This document shows, one piece after another, positions 9,322-20,180 of a stretch of DNA of 50,440 nt. Source of the stretch: Gnetum montanum (Eukaryota; Streptophyta; Gnetopsida; Gnetales; Gnetaceae); NCBI GenBank assembly GCA_015680685.1, contig MNCI01003767.1:30512-80951 (forward strand). The letters are read 5' to 3'. The position numbers and the translations under genes are program-made. Each line of letters begins with the position of its first letter. Positions within the stretch are counted from its first letter, which is position 1. The notes beneath the pieces were generated by a model. The model was given only the letters and a program-made list of their open reading frames with translations, searched no databases and had not been told where the DNA came from.

Positions 9322-12300
9322 TGTAGCGACTGTAAAATTTAGTCACTGAAAAACCGAAAATCTCAGCACATAGCTTTCACCTTGAATTCTAAGGGCCTCG
9401 GAAAAAAAAGGGGATGTAATGTACCCTAGATGGTTCGATAGATTACCTAGGGACTTACAAAATCCAAAACGAATAATGCCAAAGAAAAATGCACATCTAG
9501 AAACTAAGAAGCCAATACCAATTGCACACAACTAAAACTTTAAAACTTTAATGAAAAAAGAATAAAGAATGAGTTCAAAGATTGTGCGCAAATGTTTCTT
9601 TTGGAAGAGTAAAGGGGGTTCACTTTGATGAGAGTTCAAGATCTGTTGGAGTCGATGCAATCACCTCCACAATCGGAATGTCTTGCCACTCTCAGTGCTA
9701 TCAAACCTTTTCTACTGTTGTTCCAAATCTACAACAGTGATTATTATTGGGATTGAAGAATGTGGAAAATTTTGGTTGTGAAAATGCTCCAAGTTGGGAG
9801 TTGGAGTTTCTAGGAGTGCAACGTAGAAACCAAAAACTTACAAATCTCAAGGGGATAACAATGGGGGTAACAAAAGCTACAAGGGTTCCACGCTGGGAGG
9901 CTCTAAGAAGTTGCATTTTTGCAAGATTGCAAGAGCTCTTGCAAGCCAAAATTGTGATATTTCTCAAAATGTCAAAGTGTGGAACCTGAGAATGGTGTTG
10001 GGGTTTTGGTTTTATAGGTTTTTGGCCATAAAATGGGTTACAATTCGACTATAATGTTGTTACAAATTGGTTATAATTTAGCTACAAATTTATGCCATGT
10101 ACAAGTAAAATGGATGTCCAAATTCGGGGGTTACATATATAGTAAGTGCTAAACCCCCATGGCCGTTCCATTTACTATAAATAGTAATAGGGGTATACCA
10201 TTTATGCTAGAGGTAGATCTTCTACTATGGGCCTTCAACTTTTCTTGTTGGAATGCATGGTCAATGTTGGAGTGCATGGAGTGTTGGAATTTGATGCATG
10301 TGGCTTCTATGTTGGGGGGATAGTGCATCAACGTTGGGGAGATGTAGCTTCAATGCTAGGGAAGAAGATCAAACCATCCTCCATGTTGGGCATTGTGAAT
10401 TCCTTACCCTTCCATGCTAGGATTTTCCCCTCCATGCTGGGAGTAGGTGACACACATCCTTCCACACTAGGAGTAGGTGAGATCTACCCCCTTCAAGTGT
10501 TTCCAACGTAGAAAAGTGTATGCCCCCCATAAAACCTATCAAATTGCCATTTTTGGCATCTCAAAAAGCATTTTTGACACCTCCAAAAGCCCAAATATAG
10601 ACACTAGGTAACTTTTTTCATTTGGAGAATGAGGCTTTGACTATTTATGAGACATTTTTCAGCTCCAAAAATATGAAATATGTGAGATTGCCCCTCATGG
10701 ATTATAATCTTCACATTTACAATGAAATTTTGCCTCGGGTTTCATGGGATGGGGTTACAAAGGTTATAACATGCAAATTTAGGGGTGTTTCATTGGCCCC
10801 TCTTTCTTGGTGTCTGGAGGATTGACCCGAGAGGCATTGACAAAGAATACAAAACACCACTACAGGTTCACCACCAATGTTCCCTCTCTGCACTTAATCC
10901 AATCATGTTGAACCATTCTAAAGAGTGCTTGTGATGATAGGATATGTCTATGATGAGATGATGGTTGTGAGGTCATTAGGGAGATGGTCATGGAGGCTAG
11001 AGGCTAACAACACATTCAAAGTATTATCATCATGACTATAGCATGACATTGATATGTTTTGAAGTGTTGGTCGCTTGACAAATGCATTTGAGGAACCAAT
11101 CACTCACTCCAAGGTTGCTTTAGCCATTGGGCCTTGAGGCTTCACTGGTCATTCAGCTTCTTGGCAATTTGTTTCGCCTTTCTTTTTTTGTGTGTGTGGG
11201 GGTGAAACCTTCATTAGGTTTCATTGTCAAGGCTGGTTTGATATAGTTTTCCCATTGAATGAGTTGTGTTACACTCAACAGATGTGGGGGGTTATCCCAT
11301 CGAATGAGATGTGTTACACTCAATGAACTTGATTATTTTTCCATTGAATGAGCTACATTACATTCAAGTGGGCTTGAGGATGAAGCATGATAAAAATATA
11401 TAACATGGCTATAGTGCATGAGTGGCAAACATGGGTTAACATTGTTTTCCAAGGTACGAAAGTCTATAATGAGGCTACAAGGTTGGGCTCAAGGAATGGT
11501 GCTAGATGGAGGGCAATGGTACAAGCACTCTTGACATAGCATGACAAACTCACCAAATCTTGCACATCGAGGTCACGTGGTGACTTCTTGGTGTAATGAA
11601 TTATACCCTTGCAATGGCTTTAGGCTTCATCCTGCAAACACAACTCCAAGAGGACAACAAAATCAAGCAAACTATTCATGTTATAACATTCCAATGCATA
11701 CAGGCCACATAGAATGATAAAACCAAGCTACCCAGGTCACCAGTGTTGCCAGTTTAAGGCCATGGTGGGTTATGGTACTAGTTTAAGGCCCTGGTGGGCC
11801 ATGGTGCCAATTTAAGGTCGTAGTGGACTATGTTGTTGGTTTAAGGTCTCAACAGCCCATGGTGATGCTTCTCTATCATGCAACAGATGCTATACAAGCT
11901 TACTTGTTGTAGATAATCAAAGTTGTCAACATCAGTCATCCATTGCAACTTGTCAACAATGATAAACAATACTACAAGAAAACATGTTAGTGTTAGATAT
12001 AATCAGGGCTATATGATGGCTTTAATGTTGCATAATAAAGGTTTGTTGTGGCTAAGAATAGGCTTAAGTTCTAGTGAGGAACTTGGTTCTATGTGTTTTC
12101 TCCTCACCATCATGGTCTTAATGGGAATTTCAGCTAACGAATCCTCTGTGATGTTTTTCAAGTCAAAGTCAATGATCATCAAGCTGCTTTAGGGTGTTAT
12201 GGTTGCATGGTTACTAGGATCAATGTTTGGATGCATAAGGTCCACTTGGTTAATCATCATGAGAGGGGTTTATCAAGACTAGTCAAGTTTGCTTCCTCAT

Positions 12301-12395
12301 CCTCCTAGCTCAATTTGCATGACAACATAAGCACATCAAGTGGCACCTGTGTAATGAATTTGTTAAATAATGTAAAAAAATGCATTAATAATAAT
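9322..12395 (+). repeat. Long dispersed repeat, copy B (about 3.1 kb)
   Basis: This is the partner of 5552-8443, in direct orientation. It differs by many substitutions and by indels, including an expanded block near 10230-10510 where phrases such as TCCATGCTGGG and CACTAGGAGTAGGTGA recur. It also has an extra minisatellite near 11747-11871. The open frames inside (for example 9747-9989 and 10622-10825) are short, unlike any family I know, and not conserved in copy A, so they are not called as genes. Confidence 0.6.
11747..11871 (+). repeat. Minisatellite, about 35-bp units around AGTTTAAGGCC..GG
   Basis: Four imperfect units read (C/T)AGTTTAAGGCC(A/C)TGGTGGG(T/C)(T/C)ATGGT or a close variant, back to back. 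Two more units lie at about 12508-12575 (AGTTTTAGGCCTT..GG) and one at about 12886-12915. The array is absent from the corresponding part of the other long repeat, so it arose or expanded in this copy. Confidence 0.7.
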
Positions 12396-13564
12396 GCTTA
12401 AAGTAGGTCTAAACAAATTAAAACAATGTCAAAATAGGTTAAGGCATGATCAATAGAGGTCACTAACGACAGTATAAGGTTAAAGATGGTCAACTATGGT
12501 TATACTTTGTCAGTTTTAGGCCTTAGTAGGCCATGGGACTGCTAGTTTTAGGCCTTGGAAGGTCGTAGTTACATGGTGTCAAATGATGGTCAAGAATGGT
12601 CAAACTCATCACTTGACACCAATCAAAGGCTAAATAAAGGTTAAATGTGGTCAATAAAGGTCATAAGGGGTAAGTTAAAGCAAATACAGTGAAACATAGA
12701 TTAAATGATGCATAATGGTATTACATGAGGGCCAAATGATGGTCAAAACTACATAAAATTGTGTCCAATAAGGTCAAACAAGGCTATGTTGATGTCAAAG
12801 TACATCAATTAATGTCCAATCAAGTTAACCTCTGAGCAATGCTAAATGATGGAAGAATGTAGTTAACTAAGGTTACATTTTGCCAGTTTAAGGTCATGGC
12901 AGGTGATAGTACTTTGTATTTTCTGTTATCCACTTATCTGGAATGCTCCACAGATAGCAAATATAGTACAGTCAGAAGTTAGGTGTTCAATAACGACGAT
13001 GTGAACACAGTAATCTTCTTATTAGAGTCTTGGACATCGTTTTTGTCTTTAAGCACGGCAGCTATACTTTGATGTAAGGTGAACTACAAACCCCAGAAAT
13101 ATTGAACAGTTTGCAGACCAAAATTTTTAAAAGCAAGCTTTTACAAAATTTGTTATTAAATATAATAATGATTTTCATATAGAGCAATAAAAAATTATCA
13201 TAAGTTTACAGCATTGAGCATAAAAAATCCAAAGCAATCAGGTTGCTTGTGCATGGGTGTCAACCTTATTATCAACATTTAGTTTTTCAAATTAAAAATA
13301 CAGAAGTAATTTATATTATACCGACTTGCATGCTTTAGGGGTTCAGAGCACAACAAAAAAAATGCTGGGACAATGGCACACAAGCATGAGCAATGAGCAT
13401 TGGCAAAATGATAGCTGCGTACTCTCTACAGAGGTTTCACAAACTTGCACAAACAACAATGCAAATTGTTTCAAGTAAATGTCCCTACATAAATTTACAC
13501 GCATAAATTGTTTGATGAGTATTGAAATAAAATGGAGTTTCAATCAAGATTCATTAAGAAAGAT
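12396..13564. other. Gene-free stretch with scattered GGTCAA-type motifs
   Basis: From 12420 to 12870 short phrases such as ATGGTCAA, AAAGGTCA and AAGGTTAA recur irregularly, as in a decayed satellite. From 12920 to 13564 the sequence is plain AT-rich DNA. An open frame at 13343-13543 on the minus strand has no known domain and is probably chance. Confidence 0.45.
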
Positions 13565-13624
13565 ATCTGCTTATTGGCAAATTGAAGGAAACGAAAGCTG
13601 ATTGAACTAGTAGTACATACAGAG

Positions 13625-13702
13625 AACCTGATGGCCTAGCCATTATCATCATCCTTCAAATCCAACCTGATGGCCTAGCCATTATCATCATCCTTCAAAT
13701 CC
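13625..13702 (+). repeat. Perfect tandem pair of a 39-bp unit
   Basis: 13625-13663 and 13664-13702 are identical (AACCTGATGGCCTAGCCATT...). At the homologous place in the second duplication copy there is also a perfect tandem pair (30252-30327), but its unit differs from this one at many positions. Confidence 0.95.
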
Positions 13703-15379
13703 AATAGATGCATTGTGTGTGCTGTCATTTGGAAGAGTTAAAGCATACATCCTTATAGGATTGCCTCATTGTGTTTACTTTCAGTCAATTCGTGAGTTTA
13801 ATGGCTATTTATACCTGGTTGCTTACATCACCCTGGTCACCATTGCAACCACTATTATTGATCAAGAATTTTATTTCTTCAATGAAATTTAAAACACCTT
13901 AATTTATAGGCGAACAGCATACTAAGCCAACTCTGAGAACTGCTTTTCATGGAAGAAAAATCCAATAGCTGGAGTTCGAAATTTTAATTTGTCAAGGAAG
14001 TTTAACTTATTTAAACAATTTTTAAAAATCTAATTTAGCTTTCTGTCCTTATAAGGATAAACATAGGTAGATACAATCTTGGTGACCTTTTGGTAAAGTT
14101 AGTACTTCTTTTTAATTACAGTTTGCGGAATAAATTTTTTTTTTTAAAGAGTGATTTGACTCTTAAATATTCATGCTACTTTTCTTTTAACGTTTCCTTC
14201 GGTTAAGTTATTAAGCTTTATGAAAACGATGTGTAACTTCCTTATCATTAAACATGATATAAGCTGTTTTAACTCTAATAACTTGCTCATCATTAAACAT
14301 GATATAAGCTGTTTTAACTCTTACAATGATGCAGAGGTTGAGGATCATGGTTAGAACATTGCATTATTTATCTTTTAAATATCATTTTCCTGGGCCATCA
14401 GCAAACCAGAAATTTACAACTAATTTTCCTATTCGAGAAGAGTATCATCGTATTCCACATCAATAATCAATAACAAGATGAATCTACTCTCCATGTAGAG
14501 TAATTTCTTTAAAAAAAATGAAAAGAGATGGTTAAAGTAAATTTAGGCAAAATAAACATTACATAGGGTTTCTACCCTGCTATCTGACTCAATTTCTGTA
14601 TTATGTGTTAAATGAGAAAGCGTAAAATGGTCACACCAGCCCAGAAATTATACTTTTTGTATTGAACAACTGGATGGTAAGAGAAATCTGAAGTAGGAAA
14701 CCATAAACTATTTCACTAGCTTAATTTATTTTTAAAGAAAAAAGGAAAATACACTGCTACCGGTTCCGTAGCCATAGTCCAATATAGCAGGTTCATAGTG
14801 GAAGTTGACATGGACCGCAACTTGTGCCTTTCATAAAACACTAAACAGAAAAATAAAATCTTTAAAAGTTATGAAATAAACCAAATACCTTGTATTTAGA
14901 TGTACCATACGAATGGAGAAATATTATGAACCATTAAGGTTACAGTGAAAATATTTTAAAATACTGAATTTGAAAATCAAACAACTATGCAAAGTTTAAA
15001 ATGCTTCCATTTTAATAATTTTTTTTGTTTTTTTGAATTTCTGTTTGAGATGCCAACTGTGATGAGAAATAACTGGAATACTGTCTTTCGATGAAATATA
15101 ATAATTATTGAAACTTAAACTCAAATTTTATTGAGATGGAAGGCTTAAAAAGATCCATAAACACCAATTCAACAGCAATTGAATTAAATGCAACATACAG
15201 TACACTGAAGTGTGTCAACATTTCTAACAATGAGTATGCAGCTGATACCAACATTAATTGAATTATCCATGTACAAATACATAACAAGGAAAATCATTGT
15301 TGCACAAAACATTTTCAAGGCTTCTACCTTTTAGAAAAGCAGTTACTTGGAATCATTATTAAGAAAAAAACGTTGAACT
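13703..15379. other. 3' flank of the receptor kinase, non-coding
   Basis: AT-rich DNA downstream of the gene. 14247-14325 contains a near-perfect short tandem duplication (TCATTAAACATGATATAAGC twice). 14780-15300 aligns with the 3' flank of the pseudogene copy. No separate gene is supported; the frame at 15105-15287 on the minus strand has no recognisable domain. Confidence 0.5.
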
Positions 15380-18300
15380 TTAAGCTTCTTCCCATCTATG
15401 ATTGAGAGAAGGTTGTAATTCTACCACACTAATAACATCTTCCAAGTTTTTTGGTAATATCCTTTGATCTTGGGGATTCGAAAAAGCAGCTGACTGTAGA
15501 AAAGACTCAACTTCCTTCATGCTAGGCCTCATAGAAGCAGTGTAACGGGTGCATCTTAGACCAAGCATCAAAATGCTTTCCATGGCTGACAATTCATCAT
15601 CTTTGTCCATGTCAATCCCTCCTCCACCTTCATTTGCTATCTTTACAATATCTTTTATTGTTTCTCTTCTTTCCTGTGCTGATTTTCCTTTCAAGGCCAT
15701 GGAGATCCACAATGGCAATGTGACATCCCCTGAAAACATCTCATGTGTGGGCTTCAATCTTGTCATAACTTCCAAGGTAACCACTCCAAAGCTGTATACA
15801 TCACCTTTTGGACATATTCTTTCTCTGATGCCATACTCTGAAAAACCATTGCTTGAAATTCAGCATTCTTGCATCATTAGCAAAGAAAACTATATTTAAA
15901 AAAAAGGCAAAAATTAAAAACGCATTCGGGCATACCTGGAGCAATATATCCAACAGAACCTTTCACTGCAAGAGATGAGGATGCAGTTGGACAATCAAAG
16001 TCTTCAATCAGGTGAGATATCCCAAAATCAGAGAGCTTGACTGTCATATTGTCATCCAATAATACATTCTCTGGTTTGATGTCACAGTGGTTGACTTGAT
16101 ATTCACAATCATGATGCAAATAGGCAAGTCCATGGGCTAACTCAGTTAATATTTTCACTCTCATTTGCAAGTCAAATGGGATCAATTGACCATCTTGTCT
16201 ACTGTGAAGAAGAGAATGGAGATTGCCATTGCTCATGAAGGGCATTACCAGGGCTTCTATTTTCTGGGTTGATACCACAGTGATAATCTTCAGAATGTTA
16301 CGATGTCTCACTTTTTGTAAAGCGCGGCATTCCTTTTTGAAGCTTTTTACAGCCCCAATCTGGTTTGTGGAAGAGAAACATTTTACAGCAACCACCATTC
16401 TGGAAGTTAAAACACCTCTGTAGACCTTTCCATGGCTGCCTTCACCTATTAAGTTTGAAGGGCTAAAATTGGCTGTGGCCCTTCGAAGTTCTTCTTCAGA
16501 TATTTTTAAGAATTTTTCACCTATCTCACCTATCCTTAGAGTGTCCCCTTTGGATGTTTTGGCTGGTTTAAAAATGAATAAAATCCCTGCAACAACCAGC
16601 AACAAAAGTAGACCTATAATGGTCAGCACAATTTTCAGAACAGTGCTTTTGTTAAGGCGAGAGCTGTGTTGCACAGGAGATACTGCACAAGCTTTGAGGC
16701 CAAAGCATCTTCCACATAAATTTGGGTTACCAAGAAATGATAATCTTGTTAATCTGAACTTTTTAAGGAAACTGCTCAGACAAGGAACTTTTCCATCAAA
16801 GCTGTTGTAGGAGAAGTTCAAAAACTTGAGAGTTGAATGATTCAGCAAAGAAGCAGGCACAGGTCCGGTAAAGTTGTTATCAGACAAATCCATGCTTCGT
16901 AATTGAGTGATTATATTCCCAATTGATTTGGAAAGGTTTCCGCCGAAATTGTTGAAGGTAAGATTGATCTCGCGGGCATCCAACCAGCTATCCATGTAAG
17001 ATGCAATGTTTCCACACAGATGATTGCTTGAGAGATTTATAAACTGTGCCATCTGCAGTCCTGCTATCTCCGGAGGCACTTCTCCTATTAAAGCATTTGC
17101 TGATAAATCAAAATGAAATACAATGGATTTGAGACCGGCAACCTGTGGTGGTATTGGCCCAGAGAGGTTGTTTGAAGACAGGACAAGGTCTTCAAGAATA
17201 AGGCAGTTTCCTATCTCTGGAGGGATTTTACCTGATAGCATGTTTCCATCAAGATGGAGCTGCCGCAGATTGACCAATTTTCCAATATTTGCAGGGATGG
17301 ACCCCGACAACTTATTTCCAGATAAATCAAGATAGTCAAGTGACTGGTTGAGGAGGGATAGCTCAGTTGGAATGCTGCCCTGTAATTTGTTTTTTGATAG
17401 GTCCATGCGTTGCAGTGACTTGAAATTTGCAATCTGAGGAATGTTGCCGTTGAATACATTTTGGGACAAATCAAGCCAGAAAAGAGATGATAAATTTGCT
17501 ATACTTTGAGGAATTTTGCCGGAAATGAAGTTGCCCCACAGACCCAACCTTTGAAGATTTGGCAAGGAGCCTCCAAAGTTAAGCGGTAACGTTCCTGTTA
17601 AATGGTTGTCATATATTGCTAGAGAACTTAAAAGAGAGCAATTTGATATAGCTTTGAGGATTGGAATAGGCTGTGTGTTCATGCTCACTCCACTGGTAAA
17701 GTAATTAGAGCCTATATTCAAATTTGTGAGTTGACTGCAGAGTGTCCCCAGCCACGACGGTGGCGTTCCCGACAATCTGTTATCGGACAACTGAAGGTTT
17801 TGGAGTTCGCTGAGATTCTGCCATGAGTTTGGAATGTCACCAAAGAATCTGTTTTCAAATAAACCCAAATACTGTAACTTGTGTAAGTTGCCCATCCATG
17901 CAGGAAGCCGACCTTGCAAATTGAGCACATTTAAACTTAGATGTGCAAGAGCCGTGAGGTTGCTTAAACAAGGTGGAATGATGGTGTCTGCGAAATTGTT
18001 TTGCTCGAGATACAAATGAGTGAGACGGTAGAGCCTCGCAAATGAGTCAGGAATGAGACCTGTTAAATGATTAGACCCAAGACCCAGAAAAGTCATGAAA
18101 GAAGAAGATAGGTTGCCCAGCTGAGCTGGAATGGCACCATGAATGTTGTTTCCACCAAGCTCAAGCAATTCCAGTCTCTGGAGTTCTCCCAACAAGGAAG
18201 GGATATGTCCGCCCAAATGATTTTGCAAAACATTGAATTCCTTGAGGTCCTGGAGTCTGGCAAGAGACTCGGGAATCTCACCGCTCAAGGAATTCTCACA

Positions 18301-18822
18301 GAGATTAAGGAATTGCAGAGAAGAAATGTTTCCCAACTGAAAAGGAATCTCACCTTCAAATTCATTTATGCATAAATCTAACACCTTAAGCCTATGCAGA
18401 GTGCCAAGGGATGGTGGGATTGTACCAGAGAAAGAGTTGTTGTAAATGTCAAGTCCATGCAGGAATGATAAATTGGAGAGGTGGGGAGACAGAGAACCAC
18501 GTAATGTTGCATTGTTCAGATAGATGTTGACAACTCGGCCTGATTGTTTGGTGGAGCAAGTGATGCCAGTCCAGTTGCATGCATTTGGCGCAGCTGCATC
18601 CCAATTTTGGAGAAGAGAGAGTGGATCGCTGGTGATGAATTTCTTGAATTGAATCAAAGCTCTTACATCATTTGCAGCTCCCTTTTCATCAACTGCATCA
18701 TCTGTGTGAGCATCAATGGCAATTTTTAAAAAGGACAGGAGGCACAGCCAAAGAAGGAACAAATTGCAAAGATAGAGAAAAGAGAAGACTCTTGTAAAGG
18801 AAAGGGCCATTGCAGCATGCAT
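15380..18822 (-). CDS. LRR receptor-like serine/threonine kinase (two exons, intact)
   Basis: Exon 1 is 15936-18822 and exon 2 is 15380-15837. The 98-bp intron (15838-15935) has GT-AG ends (CCAG|GTATG and TTTTTCAG|AGTATGG) and splits the Glu of APE. The product is 1114 residues. The hydrophobic N terminus (about 5-37) fits a signal peptide. LRRNT follows at 51-89 with CNWTGITC, then some twenty-odd plant-type LRRs (LxxLxLxxNxLSGxIP) to about 690, a Cys cap (NLCGRCFGLKAC, about 701-712), and a membrane span at about 728-751. The kinase has P-loop GEGSHGKV (about 793-800), Lys814 in VAVK, HCD at 912-914 (non-RD), DFG at 932-934, then GDVYSFGV and the RPSMKEV helix. The overall plan resembles the At2g24130 / LRR-XII group of plasma-membrane receptors, many with immune roles; the ligand is unknown. 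Met5 (ATGGCC) could be the true start instead of Met1. No stop or frameshift is seen. Confidence 0.92.
15838..15935 (-). other. Intron of the receptor kinase (98 bp)
   Basis: The donor CCAG|GTATG is at 15935/15936 and the acceptor TTTTTCAG|AG is at 15838/15837, both on the minus strand. Joining the exons restores GYIAPEYGIRERI, the expected activation-segment sequence, which confirms the junction. An intron near the APE motif is common in LRR-RLKs of this kind. Confidence 0.92.
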
Positions 18823-18857
18823 GAAACTCAGCGGAATAACTTGCTTGCATAATACAA

Positions 18858-18866
18858 TATATATAC
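18858..18866 (-). promoter_or_regulatory. Candidate TATA box of the receptor kinase
   Basis: TATATATA lies about 35-45 bp upstream of the ATG at 18822 on the minus strand. A start site 25-30 bp downstream would leave a very short 5' leader, so the message may begin further upstream or translation may begin at Met5. This is position-based inference. Confidence 0.4.
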
Positions 18867-18973
18867 ATATTCAATCTAGCGGCATTTATATATTGATTCA
18901 GGGAGATTGGGAGATTACGTTGGCCTTCTTGGTTGTGCTTTCTTCTGAAAACTGCAACTAACAAAAGTCTTCA

Positions 18974-19260
18974 ACAACAACCAAAATACGACCTGCAACA
19001 GTGACCTGCAACAGTCAAACAACAACAAAAGTCTTCAACAACAACAAAAGTCTTCAACAGCAGCAACGAAAATAGGAGCTGCGAGAGTTGTGTTTAATTT
19101 TAATCTTGGTTTACAACAACCAAAATACGACCTGCAACAGTCAAACAACAACAAAAGTCTTCAACAACAACAAAAGTCTTCAACAGCAGCAACGAAAATA
19201 GGAGCTGCAATGACGTTGGAGAAGCAGCAACGAAAATAGGAGCTGCAATGACGTTGGAGA
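18974..19260 (+). repeat. CAA-rich tandem repeats upstream of the receptor kinase
   Basis: A unit of about 139 bp (CAACAACCAAAATACGACCT..., with CAACAACAAAAGTCTTCAA repeated inside) starts at 18974 and again at 19113. A 38-bp unit (AGCAGCAACGAAAATAGGAG...) is then perfectly doubled at 19185-19222 and 19223-19260. Inside the first large unit, 19084-19115 (GAGAGTTGTGTTTAATTTTA...) is also found at about 19568-19600, so that piece was probably copied from there. The repeats lie 150-440 bp upstream of the gene's start codon. Confidence 0.85.
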
Positions 19261-19780
19261 AGAAACAGTCAAAGGTTGTGATAAAATTTGATCTATATTG
19301 AGTCTCTCATAAATGATCTTACACGTGGAAGTACGCAATTAACAAATGATCTTACATGTGGAACTGTACAATTGACTGGGCTTTTAAATCCGCATAAACA
19401 TGGTTTCTTACGGTAAATTGAAGTTTCCCTTTTCTCTTAGGCACAGCCCTCATAATTTACATGAGTTTAAGGCCCCGTAATTTGTATCACTGTTTACGTC
19501 ATGCAATATACTAAGAAAAATTATCATTTTTCCTATTCATGAATGAAAGCGGTGTGATAGAACGTGTGAGAGTTGTGTTTAATTTTAATCTTGGTTTACG
19601 TTTAAAGCACAAATTCAATTTTCACATTTTCTGTTCTTTTATTATTTGTCCTGCCGTTCATATTTTCAAGCACGTAATTATTATTTAAAATAGTTACAAA
19701 CACGGTAATTTTTGCCATCCTTTTGGGACCATGTTGGTAAGTACTTCTTTGGCATCATCTGCGACATTTTAAATCCCATA
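19261..19780. other. AT-rich stretch without a gene
   Basis: No coding frame or structured repeat is visible, apart from the source-like copy of the GAGAGTTGTGTTTAATTTTA sequence near 19568-19600. Confidence 0.5.
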
Positions 19781-20180
19781 CGAGACGACCATATACCTTG
19801 ACTTTGTGATAGCTGGGCAGGTTTAAACAAGTCGTACCCATTTTAATGGGCAACAAGAATACAACTACGGCTCAACTGGAATACAACGACCACTTTAAGT
19901 TTGTGGTTGTGGATAGACTTGTAAGGTTGTAAGGTTGGAATAAGTGGACACCGCCTTTAATACATGATGGAAGACTAGCCATTTTTTAAATTATGAATAG
20001 ACTTGTAGAGTGTTAATAGGTGGAAAGTTCAAATTCCTTTTTAATGGATAACTTCCCTTTTAATTCGGAACAAAAGATAGCCACTCTTTGAATTTGTGGA
20101 TAACTCTCCTTTTAATTCATAACGAAAGACAACCACTATTTTAATTGGTGGATAGACTTGCAAACTTAGGTTGGAGAAGG
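19781..20180 (+). repeat. Diverged tandem repeat around TGGATAGACTTG
   Basis: Phrases recur about every 100 bp: TGTGGATAGACTTGTAAGG, ATGAATAGACTTGTAGAG, GGTGGATAGACTTGCAAAC, each preceded by a variant of CGAAAGACAACCACT..TTAA. The units are heavily diverged. No coding function is evident. Confidence 0.55.

Larger units (their letters stand above)
13565..18440 (-). repeat. Segmental duplication, copy 1 (holds the intact receptor kinase)
   Basis: This segment, from about 13565 (GGCAAATTGAAGGAAACGAAAGC) through the kinase gene, has a partner at 30195-34043 (GGCAAACTGAGGTAAATGAAAGC onward) in the same orientation. The shared parts include 3' flanking DNA as well as exons: the doubled short repeat near 13625, the GAAGTTGACATGGACCGCAACTT block near 14800, and the poly-T stretch near 15020. 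About 900 bp (roughly 13830-14780) has no counterpart in copy 2. The right limit here is set by where the partner is truncated, so the real duplication may have been longer. Confidence 0.85.

Noticed and set aside
15549-18375. Several plus-strand and off-frame open readings over the receptor kinase
   Set aside because: The minus-strand kinase frame explains the region completely; these are shadows.
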